Assembly: GCF_000744415.1 (NCBI RefSeq)
Contig: NZ_JQLW01000006.1
Coordinates: 1 to 64,000 of the forward strand
Length of the DNA stretch: 64,000 bases
Direction of reading: 5' to 3'
Source of the DNA: Ghiorsea bivora
GTDB lineage: Bacteria; Pseudomonadota; Zetaproteobacteria; Mariprofundales; Mariprofundaceae
Below the pieces are notes generated by a model that did not search any database, was not told the origin of the DNA, and saw only the letters and a program-made list of their open reading frames with translations. Position 1 is the stretch's first letter. Each line of letters starts with the position of its first letter. Positions 35,024 through 44,727 of the stretch are shown piece by piece. Position numbers and translations under genes: made by a program.

Positions 35024-35038
35024 ATAGCTTTTAACTAT
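35024..35038. promoter_or_regulatory. OxyR-type binding box 2
   Basis: ATAGCTTTTAACTAT also matches ATAGnTnnnAnCTAT at every fixed position. Its centre is 42 bp from that of box 1, four helical turns, so both lie on the same face. It lies 29 bp before the oxyR start and overlaps a TATGAT sequence (35036-35041) that could be the oxyR -10 box, fitting autorepression. Confidence 0.8.
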
Positions 35039-35066
35039 GATGAAAGAGGCAATATAAGGAGTAATC

Positions 35067-35936
35067 ATGAACTTACGTGAAATGTCATACTTGGTTGCCG
35101 TCGCTGAATTGCGCAATTTCACCAAAGCTGCAGAACATTGTCATGTTAGCCAGCCCACACTGAGCGCACAAATCAAAAAGATGGAAAAATACTTGGATGT
35201 AAAAATCTTTGAGCGCGATAACAAACAAGTGATGATTACCGAAGAAGGTAAAGACATCATCCAATCAGCTGAAAAAATCCTACAAGAAGTGGCGCGAATC
35301 GAAGAAATTGCAGAACACGCGCACAATCCATTTTCAGGCAAATTTAGGCTTGGCGCATTCCCAACCCTTGCCACTTATATATTCCCCGGCATGGTGCCAA
35401 AAATCAAAGCGCTCATGCCTGACCTTCACCTGATTCTTATTGAAGAAAAAACGGCTGAGTTGCTCGACCGTCTGCACAAAGGTGAAATTGATGCAGCCCT
35501 ACTCGCTCTGCCCGTGCTTGGTGAGTCGCTGGAAATCAATGCCTTGTTTGATGATAATTTCTTCCTAGCCACTAGCCCCACCCACCCTTTGGCAAACACT
35601 GCTAGGATTAACATCGATACACTTGCCCAATACAGATTATTGCTGCTTGAAGAAGGTCATTGTTTACGCGACCACGCTTTGGAAGTTTGTCACCAACATA
35701 ATATTGGTGAAGAGCAAGACTTTCGCGCTACAAGCCTTGAAACACTTAGGCAAATGGTCAAAGCTGGCACAGGCATCACCATGATACCTGAAATCGCCAT
35801 TAATCATGTGGAAACGGACATCCATTATATCCCTTTTATCAAACCCCAACCCTACCGAACCATTGCCATGGTTTACCGAAAAACATCAACAAAAAAAGAA
35901 ATCATCAAACATATTGAAGATATATTGAGAGCTTAG
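35067..35936 (+). CDS. oxyR: Hydrogen-peroxide sensor OxyR (LysR family)
   Basis: 289 residues. N-terminal helix-turn-helix FTKAAEHCHVSQPTLSAQIK. The regulatory domain holds Cys199 and Cys208 (EEGHCLRDHALEVC), the same spacing and numbering as the redox-active pair of E. coli OxyR. Peroxide oxidation should form the disulfide and switch it to activate katG. The ribosome-binding site AAGGAG precedes the ATG. Divergent neighbour of katG. Confidence 0.95.
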   Translation: MNLREMSYLVAVAELRNFTKAAEHCHVSQPTLSAQIKKMEKYLDVKIFERDNKQVMITEEGKDIIQSAEKILQEVARIEEIAEHAHNPFSGKFRLGAFPTLATYIFPGMVPKIKALMPDLHLILIEEKTAELLDRLHKGEIDAALLALPVLGESLEINALFDDNFFLATSPTHPLANTARINIDTLAQYRLLLLEEGHCLRDHALEVCHQHNIGEEQDFRATSLETLRQMVKAGTGITMIPEIAINHVETDIHYIPFIKPQPYRTIAMVYRKTSTKKEIIKHIEDILRA

Positions 35937-36042
35937 CTATCTTATCAGCTACATGCCTTGTGATTTCAGCATATAAACTGGCATAAGTGTTTAAAAACGA
36001 TAGGTTTCAATTTAAAGATACATCAAAAACCTTGGAGGAAAC

Positions 36043-36975
36043 ATGGCTTATCCCATTGATAAAAAATTAGTGATTGCGGTGTCATCCAGTGCATTGTTTG
36101 ATTTAAGTGAATCGGATAAAGTCTTTAGAGAACAAGGTGCAAAAGCTTACAAGGCTTATCAAGAGGAGCATTTGGATGATGTGTTGGGCAAAGGTGTTGC
36201 TTTCCCTTTTGTTCGCCGTTTTCTAAGTATCAATGACCGTTTTGCTGAGCAGCAACCTGTAGAAGTGGTGTTATTATCGCGCAATTCAGCAGTGACTGGC
36301 AAACGCGTGTTCCGATCTATCCAACATTATGACTTAAACATCTCCCGCGCCGCGTTTATGGAAGGCAAATCACCCTATGCCTATATCCCCGCGTTTAATG
36401 CCTCTCTATTCCTTTCTGCCAATGAAGGTGATGTGCTCAAAGCCATTGATTCAGGTTATCCAGCAGGCATGGTATTACCCTCTAAAGTCAATGATGATAA
36501 TAATGACCATGAACTACGCATTGCCTTTGATTTTGATGGTGTAATTGCCGATGATGAAGCCGAATCTGTGTTTCAAGATGGTAAGCTTGATGAGTTTGTT
36601 CAACATGAAATTAACAACAAGCTCAAACCACACAATCCAGGTCCACTTGCGGACTTGTTCAAAAAACTATCGGATCTACAAGCCTTAGAAGCTGATGAAG
36701 AAACCAAAGATTCATCATATCAACGTATCATTCGCACCAGCATTATCACCGCCCGTAGCGCCCCTACCCATGAGCGTGTGATTACCACCTTAGAAAATTG
36801 GGGAGTAAGTGCCAATGAAACTTTTTTCTTGGGTGGCATGAAAAAAGAACATATCCTCAACACCTTAAAACCACACATGTTTTTTGATGACCAAAAGAAT
36901 CATTTACAATCAAAACTTGGTAATATTCCTATGGTACATATCCCTTTCGGCATCACCAATAACGGTAGAATATAA
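36043..36975 (+). CDS. 5'-nucleotidase (cytosolic type, PF06189-like)
   Basis: 310 residues. IAFDFDGVIADDEAESVF is the HAD-like nucleophile motif (DxDG) and MFFDDQKNH the closing acidic motif. ISRAAFMEGKSPYAYIPAFN, then LFLSANEGDVLKAI are typical of the 5-nucleotidase family related to cytosolic 5'-nucleotidase I. Likely dephosphorylates nucleoside monophosphates. Strong GGAGG ribosome-binding site. No operon partners visible. Confidence 0.85.
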   Translation: MAYPIDKKLVIAVSSSALFDLSESDKVFREQGAKAYKAYQEEHLDDVLGKGVAFPFVRRFLSINDRFAEQQPVEVVLLSRNSAVTGKRVFRSIQHYDLNISRAAFMEGKSPYAYIPAFNASLFLSANEGDVLKAIDSGYPAGMVLPSKVNDDNNDHELRIAFDFDGVIADDEAESVFQDGKLDEFVQHEINNKLKPHNPGPLADLFKKLSDLQALEADEETKDSSYQRIIRTSIITARSAPTHERVITTLENWGVSANETFFLGGMKKEHILNTLKPHMFFDDQKNHLQSKLGNIPMVHIPFGITNNGRI

Positions 36976-37041
36976 TTCTCTTATGCTTTGGCATCATCAT
37001 TGCATAGCTATCATGGTATAACAGTACAATAAGGAGCACTT

Positions 37042-38040
37042 ATGGTCAGTAGTAAACAAGATTGGGGACAGTACCCCGTCACTGTCTTTTATCTTGATGA
37101 CCAACGAAGTGTGACCAAGTCTGTTAAAAAGATGTTAAAACACACCCCACATATTCATTACCATGAATGCAATGACCCTAAGCTTGCCATTGAACAAATA
37201 TTAAATATTGGTCCTACTGTTATTCTTTTGGATTTACACATGCCCATTATGGATGGTTTTGCCATACTTCAACAACTGCAAACCCATGAAGCCACCCAAG
37301 ATATTCCCGTGCTTATTCTTACTATGGATGCCAGTATTGAGTCTCATAAAAAGGCTTTTGAACTTGGTGCCAATGATTATTTGCTGAAAATGCCTGATAA
37401 AATGGAATTAATTTTACGTTTGCGCTACCACACACGTTCATATATTGACCATTTAGAACGCCAAGCCATGTACCAAACACTGCTGGAGAACAAAAAGAAA
37501 TTGAAACAAGTGATTGAAAAATTGGAGCGTTCATCACTTGAAGATAGTTTAACTGAAATACCCAACCGCCGCTCTTTTGACCAATATTTTGAAGTGGAGT
37601 GGCAACGCGCTATGCGTGAAACCACATCACTATCCTTAATTTTCATCGATATTGACCACTTTAAACTATACAATGATTTTTATGGTCACCTAGCTGGTGA
37701 CGACTGCCTTAAAGAAGTCGCCCAAGCCCTCAAAAACACCTTGCAACGCCCCACAGACTTACTTGCTCGTTATGGTGGGGAAGAGTTTGTTGCTTTATTG
37801 CCCAATACCCATGGGCAAGGTGCCATGCTAATTGCAGACCGTTTGCGTAAAAAAGTTCTCTCACTTCAACTTGAACACCAGCAATCTCCAACCAGCGACA
37901 TTATTACCATCAGTCTTGGCGTTGTCACAACATCACCCATGATCAAACACCATGCCCGTGATTTTGTCCATGTCGCAGATGAAGCATTATATGAAGCAAA
38001 GAAAGCTGGGCGAAACTGTGTCATATGTAAAAGTATTTAG
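37042..38040 (+). CDS. Response regulator with diguanylate cyclase (GGDEF) output
   Basis: 332 residues. Receiver with Asp64 in VILLDLHMPIMDG, a helical linker (about 135-165), and a GGDEF domain with the active-site GGEEF at 245-249. An RxxD product-inhibition site (RPTD, 236-239) lies five residues before it, so feedback inhibition is expected. Same layout as WspR. It makes c-di-GMP, the signal degraded or read by the HD-GYP and PilZ proteins at 11.8-14.0 kb. No sensor kinase is adjacent. Confidence 0.93.
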   Translation: MVSSKQDWGQYPVTVFYLDDQRSVTKSVKKMLKHTPHIHYHECNDPKLAIEQILNIGPTVILLDLHMPIMDGFAILQQLQTHEATQDIPVLILTMDASIESHKKAFELGANDYLLKMPDKMELILRLRYHTRSYIDHLERQAMYQTLLENKKKLKQVIEKLERSSLEDSLTEIPNRRSFDQYFEVEWQRAMRETTSLSLIFIDIDHFKLYNDFYGHLAGDDCLKEVAQALKNTLQRPTDLLARYGGEEFVALLPNTHGQGAMLIADRLRKKVLSLQLEHQQSPTSDIITISLGVVTTSPMIKHHARDFVHVADEALYEAKKAGRNCVICKSI

Positions 38041-38094
38041 TATATGAATAAATTTTAACTTGCATGCATTCTCCCTTCGTGTTGAAATGACTAA

Positions 38095-40266
38095 ATGGCA
38101 ACGAAAAAAGTTAAACAACAAGCAAAAAATGTATTAAAAGAAGTATTCGGATATGATGAATTCCGCCCCCCACAAGAAGAAGTAATATGCTCAGTGCTCG
38201 ATGGCAAGGATGCCTTCGTATTGATGCCAACAGGTGGAGGTAAATCTTTATGCTACCAAATTCCATCCATCATGCGCGAAGGTACAGGCATTGTCATCTC
38301 CCCACTGATTTCATTGATGAAAGATCAGGTGGATGCTCTCAATCGATGTGGTGTGTCAGCAGCATATTACAACTCCTCTTTAAAGGCTGCCGAAGCCAAA
38401 GAAGTGATGGAAAAATTTGAAAACGGTCAACTCGACTTATTATACGTCGCACCTGAGCGGCTATTAACCAAGGCATTCCTTTCTCGCTTGGAGAAAGTAA
38501 AGGTTGCGCTCTTTGCTGTCGATGAGGCACACTGTGTATCCCAATGGGGACATGATTTCCGTCCCGAATATGTGCGTTTGGGTGAGTTACGTGAAAACTT
38601 CCCAAATGTGCCTATGATTGCACTCACCGCAACAGCAGATATTCATACCCGCGATGATATTGTAAAACGTTTGGGCATGCGTCGCTCTAAACGGTATGTA
38701 TCCAGCTTTGATCGCCCAAATATCCGTTATTTAATCGCCGAAAAGCGTCAACCCTTAACCCAAGTCCTTCAATTCTTGGATGATTGGAAAGATTGCTCTG
38801 GTATTATTTACTGTTTATCGCGCAAACGCGTGGAAGAAATGGCGGTAAACTTGCAACGCCATGGTATCCGTGCTTCAGCATACCATGCAGGTATGCCTGG
38901 TCGCGTGCGTGAAAAAGTACAAGATGATTTCTTGCGTGATCGCGTTAAAGTGATTGTGGCAACCATTGCCTTTGGTATGGGCGTCGATAAACCCAATGTT
39001 AGGTTTGTGATTCATCATGATTTACCCAAATCCATGGAATCCTACTACCAAGAAACAGGTCGTGCTGGGCGTGATGGTTTGGAATCTGAAGCCATGCTTT
39101 TATACGGCTCTGGTGATGTAAACTTGGTTCGTCGTTTGATTGAAAACGTTGAAAACCCCGATCAGCGACGTGTAGAAGTACACAAACTCAACAGCATGAT
39201 TTCATTAGCAGAATCACTCACCTGTCGCCGTAAAGTTTTACTGGGTTATTTTAATGAATACTTAGAACATGACTGTGGCAACTGCGATGTTTGTTTGGAC
39301 CCACCTGAAACATACGACGCTAGAGAACTTGCATATATGGTCGCCAAAGCTATTGAAGAACTTAATGGTGATTATGCCGTAGGTTATATTGTTGATGTGC
39401 TTCGTGGCTCTAAGAGCAAACGTATTGTAGACAAAAAACATGATGAACTGCCTTGTCATGGAGCCGGTAAAGATATCAATGCAGATGAATGGACATCGAT
39501 TGTACGCCAACTTGTGCATCGCGGTTATTACAACCAAGATATTTCACGCCGTGCCGCATTGGTGCCCACTGAAATGGCTGCTTCATTGCTGGAGAAAAAA
39601 CAAGCTGTGATACTTGCCAAATACCAACCAGGCATTAAACGCAAGCTTAAACGTTTCACTGTTGCCAAAGACAACAACTTATTCAAAAAACTTGTTGAAC
39701 TAAGAGCCGAACTTGCTGAAAAAGAAAATGTAGCACCGCATACTTTGTTTAGTGATGTGACACTGACTGAACTAAGTCAGTTGGGAAATATCAATGACAA
39801 TGACAATCCATTTACGCTAGTCAGTGGTATGGGTAAACATAAAATCGACACATATGGTGATGCTTTCTTAGAAGTGATTCGCTCGCATGTAGGTAAAAAA
39901 TCATCTAAAAAGTCGATGGCAGATAGCAAACCTGTATTGCTTGCCAAAGGACCATCAGCAACTGATGGTCAAGTCTATACTTGGAACCTATACAAGTCTG
40001 GAAAATCACTGGATGAAATTGCAGCTGAGCAAGGAGTAAGTCAAAAAACAATTTTGAACCACTTTATTGCTTTGGTGCGCGCTGCCCATTATGTCGAAGT
40101 AAAAGATATTATTGGCGAAGAACGCTTCAAGCAGGCCATGGATGAACTTAAAGATGCTGACCCTTATGCTTCACTCTCTGAAATCAAAGGTGATTTAGAT
40201 GTTGAACTCACCAATGAAGAGTTTCGTCTTATTCTTGCATGGCGTGAAGGTATTGGCGTTTCATAA
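38095..40266 (+). CDS. recQ: ATP-dependent DNA helicase RecQ
   Basis: 723 residues. Walker [16 protein letters not shown] box ([19 protein letters not shown]), motif [12 protein letters not shown]. The zinc-binding cysteines ([11 protein letters not shown] and CGNCDVC), RQC region, an HRDC domain (about 545-605) and a C-terminal HTH_40-type domain ([20 protein letters not shown]) follow. Somewhat longer than E. coli RecQ (609) owing to that last domain. Unwinds DNA in recombination and fork repair. No clear ribosome-binding site. Confidence 0.95.
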   Translation: MATKKVKQQAKNVLKEVFGYDEFRPPQEEVICSVLDGKDAFVLMPTGGGKSLCYQIPSIMREGTGIVISPLISLMKDQVDALNRCGVSAAYYNSSLKAAEAKEVMEKFENGQLDLLYVAPERLLTKAFLSRLEKVKVALFAVDEAHCVSQWGHDFRPEYVRLGELRENFPNVPMIALTATADIHTRDDIVKRLGMRRSKRYVSSFDRPNIRYLIAEKRQPLTQVLQFLDDWKDCSGIIYCLSRKRVEEMAVNLQRHGIRASAYHAGMPGRVREKVQDDFLRDRVKVIVATIAFGMGVDKPNVRFVIHHDLPKSMESYYQETGRAGRDGLESEAMLLYGSGDVNLVRRLIENVENPDQRRVEVHKLNSMISLAESLTCRRKVLLGYFNEYLEHDCGNCDVCLDPPETYDARELAYMVAKAIEELNGDYAVGYIVDVLRGSKSKRIVDKKHDELPCHGAGKDINADEWTSIVRQLVHRGYYNQDISRRAALVPTEMAASLLEKKQAVILAKYQPGIKRKLKRFTVAKDNNLFKKLVELRAELAEKENVAPHTLFSDVTLTELSQLGNINDNDNPFTLVSGMGKHKIDTYGDAFLEVIRSHVGKKSSKKSMADSKPVLLAKGPSATDGQVYTWNLYKSGKSLDEIAAEQGVSQKTILNHFIALVRAAHYVEVKDIIGEERFKQAMDELKDADPYASLSEIKGDLDVELTNEEFRLILAWREGIGVS

Positions 40267-40274
40267 AACAAACC

Positions 40275-40298
40275 TGTGCTCTTCTTACGAGGAGCACA
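40275..40298 (+). terminator. Hairpin after recQ
   Basis: TGTGCTCTTC (40275-40284) can pair with GAGGAGCACA (40289-40298) around a 4-nt loop, including one G-U pair. There is no T-run after it, so it is either a weak terminator or a 3'-end stabiliser. It is 9 bp after the recQ stop and right before the MITE. Confidence 0.45.
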
Positions 40299-40305
40299 CC
40301 CTTAA

Positions 40306-40455
40306 GGAAGCGCTGATTTATTCAGTACTTCCGTGCAGCCCATGGACGGGCTGCCAAATCAATAGCCTAATCGTTTGATTTGTAAGAGAAAAGAAAACCA
40401 CGCTTTTCCTTTCTCGCCCTGATTTTTGGCAGGATACCAATAAATCAGCATCTCC
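40306..40455. mobile_element. MITE, 150 bp, TTAA target duplication
   Basis: Flanked by TTAA direct repeats (40302-40305 and 40456-40459). Ends read GGAAGCGCTGATTTATT and, from the right, GGAGATGCTGATTTATT. Inside is a GC-rich hairpin GCAGCCC-ATGGAC-GGGCTGC but no gene. Its right half is almost the same as the copy at 46500-46562, inverted. The right TTAA contains the TAA stop of the minus-strand hybrid kinase. Confidence 0.88.
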
Positions 40456-42405
40456 TTAATATAAAAAAGCCTCGATATTTTCTTGTAAAGTATCGGGGTG
40501 AAAGGGTTTGGACATCAGCATACTGTGCGCAAAATCCTTGGTGGCTTTAATCGATATCGACTGATCATAAGCAGTGGCAAAAATAATAGGAACATCAGGA
40601 TAAAGTTGGCGAATTTGGCTTGCTGCAGCCGTGCCTACCAAACGTGGCATCACCATATCCATAACTATCAAATCCACCTGATCACCATGTTCACGCATCA
40701 TATCAACAGCACATTGCCCATCTTCTGCCTGCAATATTTGATACCCCAATACATCAAGAAGTTCGGCACATGTATCCCGCACCAAACCATCATCATCCAC
40801 CAGCAATATCGTCTGGTTCATTGTTTCACGAGGTAGTATCGAATGAATCTCTTCACTCTTTTTATCTTCCAATAAGGGTAACCAAATATGCACCACTGTA
40901 CCGTCAGGTTTGGATTCAATATCAATCATGCCATGATTATTTTTGATATTACCAATGGCAACAGCCAAACCCAAACCGCTACCCAATGTTTTTGTCGTAA
41001 AAAATGGGTCAAAAACCTTATGAATATCTTCGTCTTTGATGCCTGAACCATTGTCAGCAATGGTAATATGGGCAAACCTACCCTCTGCAAGTGCTGCATG
41101 TTTTTTAACCCAAAGTGAATCGTTATCCGCATCCCAGCTTTGCAAACCCAGAATAATTGTAGGTTCTCTCGTATCTACTGCTGCATCCACGGCATTTTGT
41201 ATAATATTTAACAGCGCTTCTTGCAAACTTTCTACATCACCCTGACACGAAAAATCAGCGCGCTGAAAATCAATGCTAAGCTTGATATTATCAGGCACGG
41301 TATGCTCTGCTAAGCGAATAAATTCTTTGATAAAAGACCCTAAAGGAAACCTTCTTTTTTTCACCTCACCTTTGCGCGCAAAGGTCATCAACTGCTGAAC
41401 AATACCAGCAATATCATTGGCAACACCTTGTATTTTACCTAACCTTACAGAGGTTTTAGGCATATCCTTTACTTCCCGATTCGCCAAATACAAATGCCCT
41501 AACATACCCGATAATAAGTTATTAAAATCATGCGCAATGCCACCAATTAAAGTTGCCAAGGCTTCTTGTTTCTCACTTTGCCTATATTGCATTTCAAACT
41601 TAAGCTGCTCACTAATGTCTTCTTGCACCACCACAGCATGGGTCACTTTGCCTTGTGGGTTAACAATCGGGGCAATGCTCACCGATGCCATGAAACAAGA
41701 ATCATCCTTACGCTTGATTTCAAGCCTGCCTTGCCATGTTTCAGCACCTGATACAACCTGCTTTACAGTAAGGTTAAGGTTGTCTTCTAAAGGCATAATA
41801 TATGTGTCCCAATACGATTCGCCAAGCACATGCTCAGAACTTAAACAACCCGTTTGTGCAAGGAATGCTTTATTCACATATTCAATGTCACCATGAATAC
41901 GCATAATTACAAAAGCTTCAGCGGCTTTATCCACAGCGCGCACAAGTATATTATTTTGTTGTTCCAGCTGTTTTCGTTGTTCAATTTCATGCTCATAAGA
42001 AGCCAAAACTTTTTTGTGCTTCTCTTCACGTAACACCGACCGCGTCATATCTACAACTGTAAATAAAGCCAGTGTTTCATTATCATTGCGTAATGAAGTG
42101 ACTGTAACCCGCTGTGCTTGCAAGCTCCCATCAGGTTTCTGGAAATCAAAAAGATGATGGTGCAACAACATAGAAAAAAATGCAGGCGACCCGTTGTGTA
42201 AAACTTGGTCTATACGTGTTTTATAAGCAAGACCAGCCAGGCGAGGGTACAAATCGGTTAACTTTTGACCAACAAACACACTTTCCGCCTGTTGTGACCA
42301 TTGTACCAACCTTTTATTCCAAAAGACAATTTTATAATCTTTATCAACAATACATACGCCATCAGGTAAAGTCTGCAACACATCAAAGCACATGAGACTT
42401 TTCAT
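40456..42405 (-). CDS. Hybrid sensor histidine kinase: PAS-PAS-kinase-receiver, soluble
   Basis: 649 residues from the ATG at 42405, with GGAGTGGAG before it (a GTG 15 bp upstream is possible). PAS 1 (VLQTLPDGVCIVDKDYKIVF), PAS 2 (DKAAEAFVIMRIHGDIEYVN) with a PAC-like end, kinase core (GGIAHDFNNLLSGMLGH; N box IIQNAVDAA; DNGSGI; GSGLGLAVA) and a C-terminal receiver (DLIVMDMVMPRLVG). No membrane segment, so it senses a cytoplasmic signal. It follows the CheC-like gene by 1 bp. Its stop lies in a MITE target repeat. Confidence 0.92.
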   Translation of the reverse strand: MKSLMCFDVLQTLPDGVCIVDKDYKIVFWNKRLVQWSQQAESVFVGQKLTDLYPRLAGLAYKTRIDQVLHNGSPAFFSMLLHHHLFDFQKPDGSLQAQRVTVTSLRNDNETLALFTVVDMTRSVLREEKHKKVLASYEHEIEQRKQLEQQNNILVRAVDKAAEAFVIMRIHGDIEYVNKAFLAQTGCLSSEHVLGESYWDTYIMPLEDNLNLTVKQVVSGAETWQGRLEIKRKDDSCFMASVSIAPIVNPQGKVTHAVVVQEDISEQLKFEMQYRQSEKQEALATLIGGIAHDFNNLLSGMLGHLYLANREVKDMPKTSVRLGKIQGVANDIAGIVQQLMTFARKGEVKKRRFPLGSFIKEFIRLAEHTVPDNIKLSIDFQRADFSCQGDVESLQEALLNIIQNAVDAAVDTREPTIILGLQSWDADNDSLWVKKHAALAEGRFAHITIADNGSGIKDEDIHKVFDPFFTTKTLGSGLGLAVAIGNIKNNHGMIDIESKPDGTVVHIWLPLLEDKKSEEIHSILPRETMNQTILLVDDDGLVRDTCAELLDVLGYQILQAEDGQCAVDMMREHGDQVDLIVMDMVMPRLVGTAAASQIRQLYPDVPIIFATAYDQSISIKATKDFAHSMLMSKPFHPDTLQENIEAFLY

Positions 42406-42406
42406 G

Positions 42407-43021
42407 CTACTCCACTCCACCTGCTTCTAGCGCACTAAAAAAAGAAGTTAAACTTTCTTGTTCGATTTGAAGCATCAATAAACTAGATAAATACAACCCA
42501 GAAACACAAAAATGTACATTAGCAGTCATAACCACACTACCTTGCTGCCCAACAGATAAACAATCATCAGCTGACAACTCCTCATAATCGGGAAAATCAA
42601 AAGACACTTCACCTTGTTTCGTATCACAAAGCTTACCTATCACGCCATTCATCAGAATATTACCAACTTCGGTTATCGCACCCATACGAAAAATATCCAT
42701 TTCATAGCTGCGCATTGTGCTTTGCGTGAGTGTATTGATAAGTACAGTTATCGAATCTGAAGGAAACAATATTGCAACCGAACCAGACACCAACCCCGTA
42801 AACCGCATAAAGACCCATGATAAATGAACATCATAGTTCTCAGCCACTTGCTGCTGCAAACGCGGCACATCAATCACCTGCACAGCATCCACCGCAACTT
42901 GCATAGGTTGGGCGACCATCGCCTCAAATACCGACTCAGCTTGCGTCACCCCATGCACAAACATATCCTGCACCAAAGCGCGCTGCTGTTCTGATATTGA
43001 TTGCTGTATTCCATCCATCAT
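42407..43021 (-). CDS. CheC-like chemotaxis phosphatase-family protein
   Basis: 204 residues. ITEVGNILMNGVIGKL has the E-x-x-N pattern of CheC/CheX phosphatases, and the preceding SGSVAILFPSDSITVLINTL and the following SVVMTANVHFCV fit the fold. Only one such motif is visible, while CheC often has two. CheC-type proteins dephosphorylate CheY-like receivers. Here the partner may be the hybrid kinase encoded 1 bp downstream. Two ATG codons open the frame (43021 and 43018). Confidence 0.7.
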   Translation of the reverse strand: MMDGIQQSISEQQRALVQDMFVHGVTQAESVFEAMVAQPMQVAVDAVQVIDVPRLQQQVAENYDVHLSWVFMRFTGLVSGSVAILFPSDSITVLINTLTQSTMRSYEMDIFRMGAITEVGNILMNGVIGKLCDTKQGEVSFDFPDYEELSADDCLSVGQQGSVVMTANVHFCVSGLYLSSLLMLQIEQESLTSFFSALEAGGVE

Positions 43022-43066
43022 AGCACTATTACAGCAAAAAGTAAGCCAACAATCAATTTAAGCGTA

Positions 43067-44671
43067 TCAGAGTGCTGTAAAAGCATGGGTAATGGGGTAA
43101 CGCCTATCCCGACCAAATGCTTTTTCCGTAATTTTAATGCCCGGTGGTGATTGACGACGTTTATATTCAGCCAACTGCACCATGCGTACAATACGCTGCA
43201 CTTCTTTTTGGTCATAACCAAACTGGGCAATTTCCTTCACGCTCAAACGTTCTTCAATGCTCGCCTTTAAAATCGCATCCAAAATCGCATAATCAGGCAA
43301 TGAGTCTGAATCTTTTTGCTCAGGACGTAGTTCAGCCGATGGCGGTTTATCAATGGTATGTTGTGGAATCACTTCTTTATCTTTATTCAAATACCTGCAC
43401 AGCGCAAACACTTCCATTTTATACACATCTTTAAGCACGGCAAAACCACCTGCCATATCCCCGTATAAGGTGGCATAACCCACTGCCATTTCCGATTTGT
43501 TTCCCGTTGTCAACAACATACGCCCTGTTTTATTGGAAATTGCCATCAACAACACACCACGAGCGCGCGCTTGAATATTTTCCTCGGTTACATCTCTATC
43601 TGTTTTTCCCCAAGCTTCAAAGGTTTCTGCCAAAGTATGTTCAATAGCAGCTACGCTTTCAGCAATCGGTAAGGTAATGCTTTCAATGCCAAGGTTTTCA
43701 ACCAAATCCAGTGCATCCTTGATGGAATGGTCACTGGAAAATGATGAGGGCAACAATACACCCAACACATTCTCTTTACCCAAGGCATCCACAGCAATCG
43801 CGGCCGTAAGTGCCGAATCAATGCCACCCGACAAACCAAGCACCACTTGTGTACTACCATTACGCAACACATAATCTTTGGTGCCCAAAACCAAAGCTTG
43901 GTAAATTTGCGCCGTTGGCTCTTCAATCACAGCTAGCATCGCTGGTGTTAAAGGCTCAGTATCTATTTCAGCCGTAGCTTCAACAAACATAGGCAAACGA
44001 AGCATCACCTGCCCATCTTGATTCACCACATGTGACCCCCCATCAAATACCACTTCATCTTGTCCACCCACTGGGTTCACATACACCACAGGACATCCGA
44101 ATTGTTTGGCACGTTTGGCTGTTAACGCCTCACGTTCATATTGTTTATTGATATGAAAGGGTGATGCATTGAGATTAAGCCAAACATCACAACCCAAATC
44201 TTGCTGCGAAGCTGCCAAATCATCATCCCATAAGTCTTCACACACACCCACACCAACCTTAACACCTTTAAGGTTAAACACAGCATGCCCTGCACCTTCC
44301 GTAAAATAACGCTGCTCATCAAAGACACCATAATTCGGCAGTTTTTGTTTATCATAAATGCCAATCAGTCTGCCGTGTTGCGCCATAAAAACACTGTTAT
44401 ACAACTTATCTTCTTCAGCTCTAGGCGCACCAAAAACCACCACAGCTTCACCGCTGCTCTGCACTATCGCACCAATCGCCTCATCCACCTCAGCCAAAAA
44501 AGATGCGCGCAACAATAAGTCTTCGGGTGGGTAACCTGTAATCACAAGCTCTGGAAACACCAGTAAGTCAGTCGGTGTGCCACTGGCATCTTGCATGGCA
44601 TGATACACCTTTCTCGTATTGCCTAAAATGTCGCCCACACGGGGTATAATCTGCATCAATTTGATTTTCAT
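43067..44671 (-). CDS. nadE: Glutamine-dependent NAD+ synthase
   Basis: 534 residues. N-terminal nitrilase-like glutaminase domain (LLVFPELVITGYPPEDLLLR; catalytic cysteine in GVGVCEDLWDDD) and a C-terminal synthase domain with the PP-loop VLGLSGGIDSALTAAIA and GNKSEMAVGYATLYGDMAGG. Makes NAD+ from nicotinate adenine dinucleotide using glutamine as ammonia donor. Divergent from pabC with 56 bp between. No recognisable regulatory site. Confidence 0.95.
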   Translation of the reverse strand: MKIKLMQIIPRVGDILGNTRKVYHAMQDASGTPTDLLVFPELVITGYPPEDLLLRASFLAEVDEAIGAIVQSSGEAVVVFGAPRAEEDKLYNSVFMAQHGRLIGIYDKQKLPNYGVFDEQRYFTEGAGHAVFNLKGVKVGVGVCEDLWDDDLAASQQDLGCDVWLNLNASPFHINKQYEREALTAKRAKQFGCPVVYVNPVGGQDEVVFDGGSHVVNQDGQVMLRLPMFVEATAEIDTEPLTPAMLAVIEEPTAQIYQALVLGTKDYVLRNGSTQVVLGLSGGIDSALTAAIAVDALGKENVLGVLLPSSFSSDHSIKDALDLVENLGIESITLPIAESVAAIEHTLAETFEAWGKTDRDVTEENIQARARGVLLMAISNKTGRMLLTTGNKSEMAVGYATLYGDMAGGFAVLKDVYKMEVFALCRYLNKDKEVIPQHTIDKPPSAELRPEQKDSDSLPDYAILDAILKASIEERLSVKEIAQFGYDQKEVQRIVRMVQLAEYKRRQSPPGIKITEKAFGRDRRYPITHAFTAL

Positions 44672-44727
44672 GGGGCAAGTGTATCGTTGCTGGTGCGTGA
44701 TGGGTAGATTCTGTGTAAGCTTTGCCT

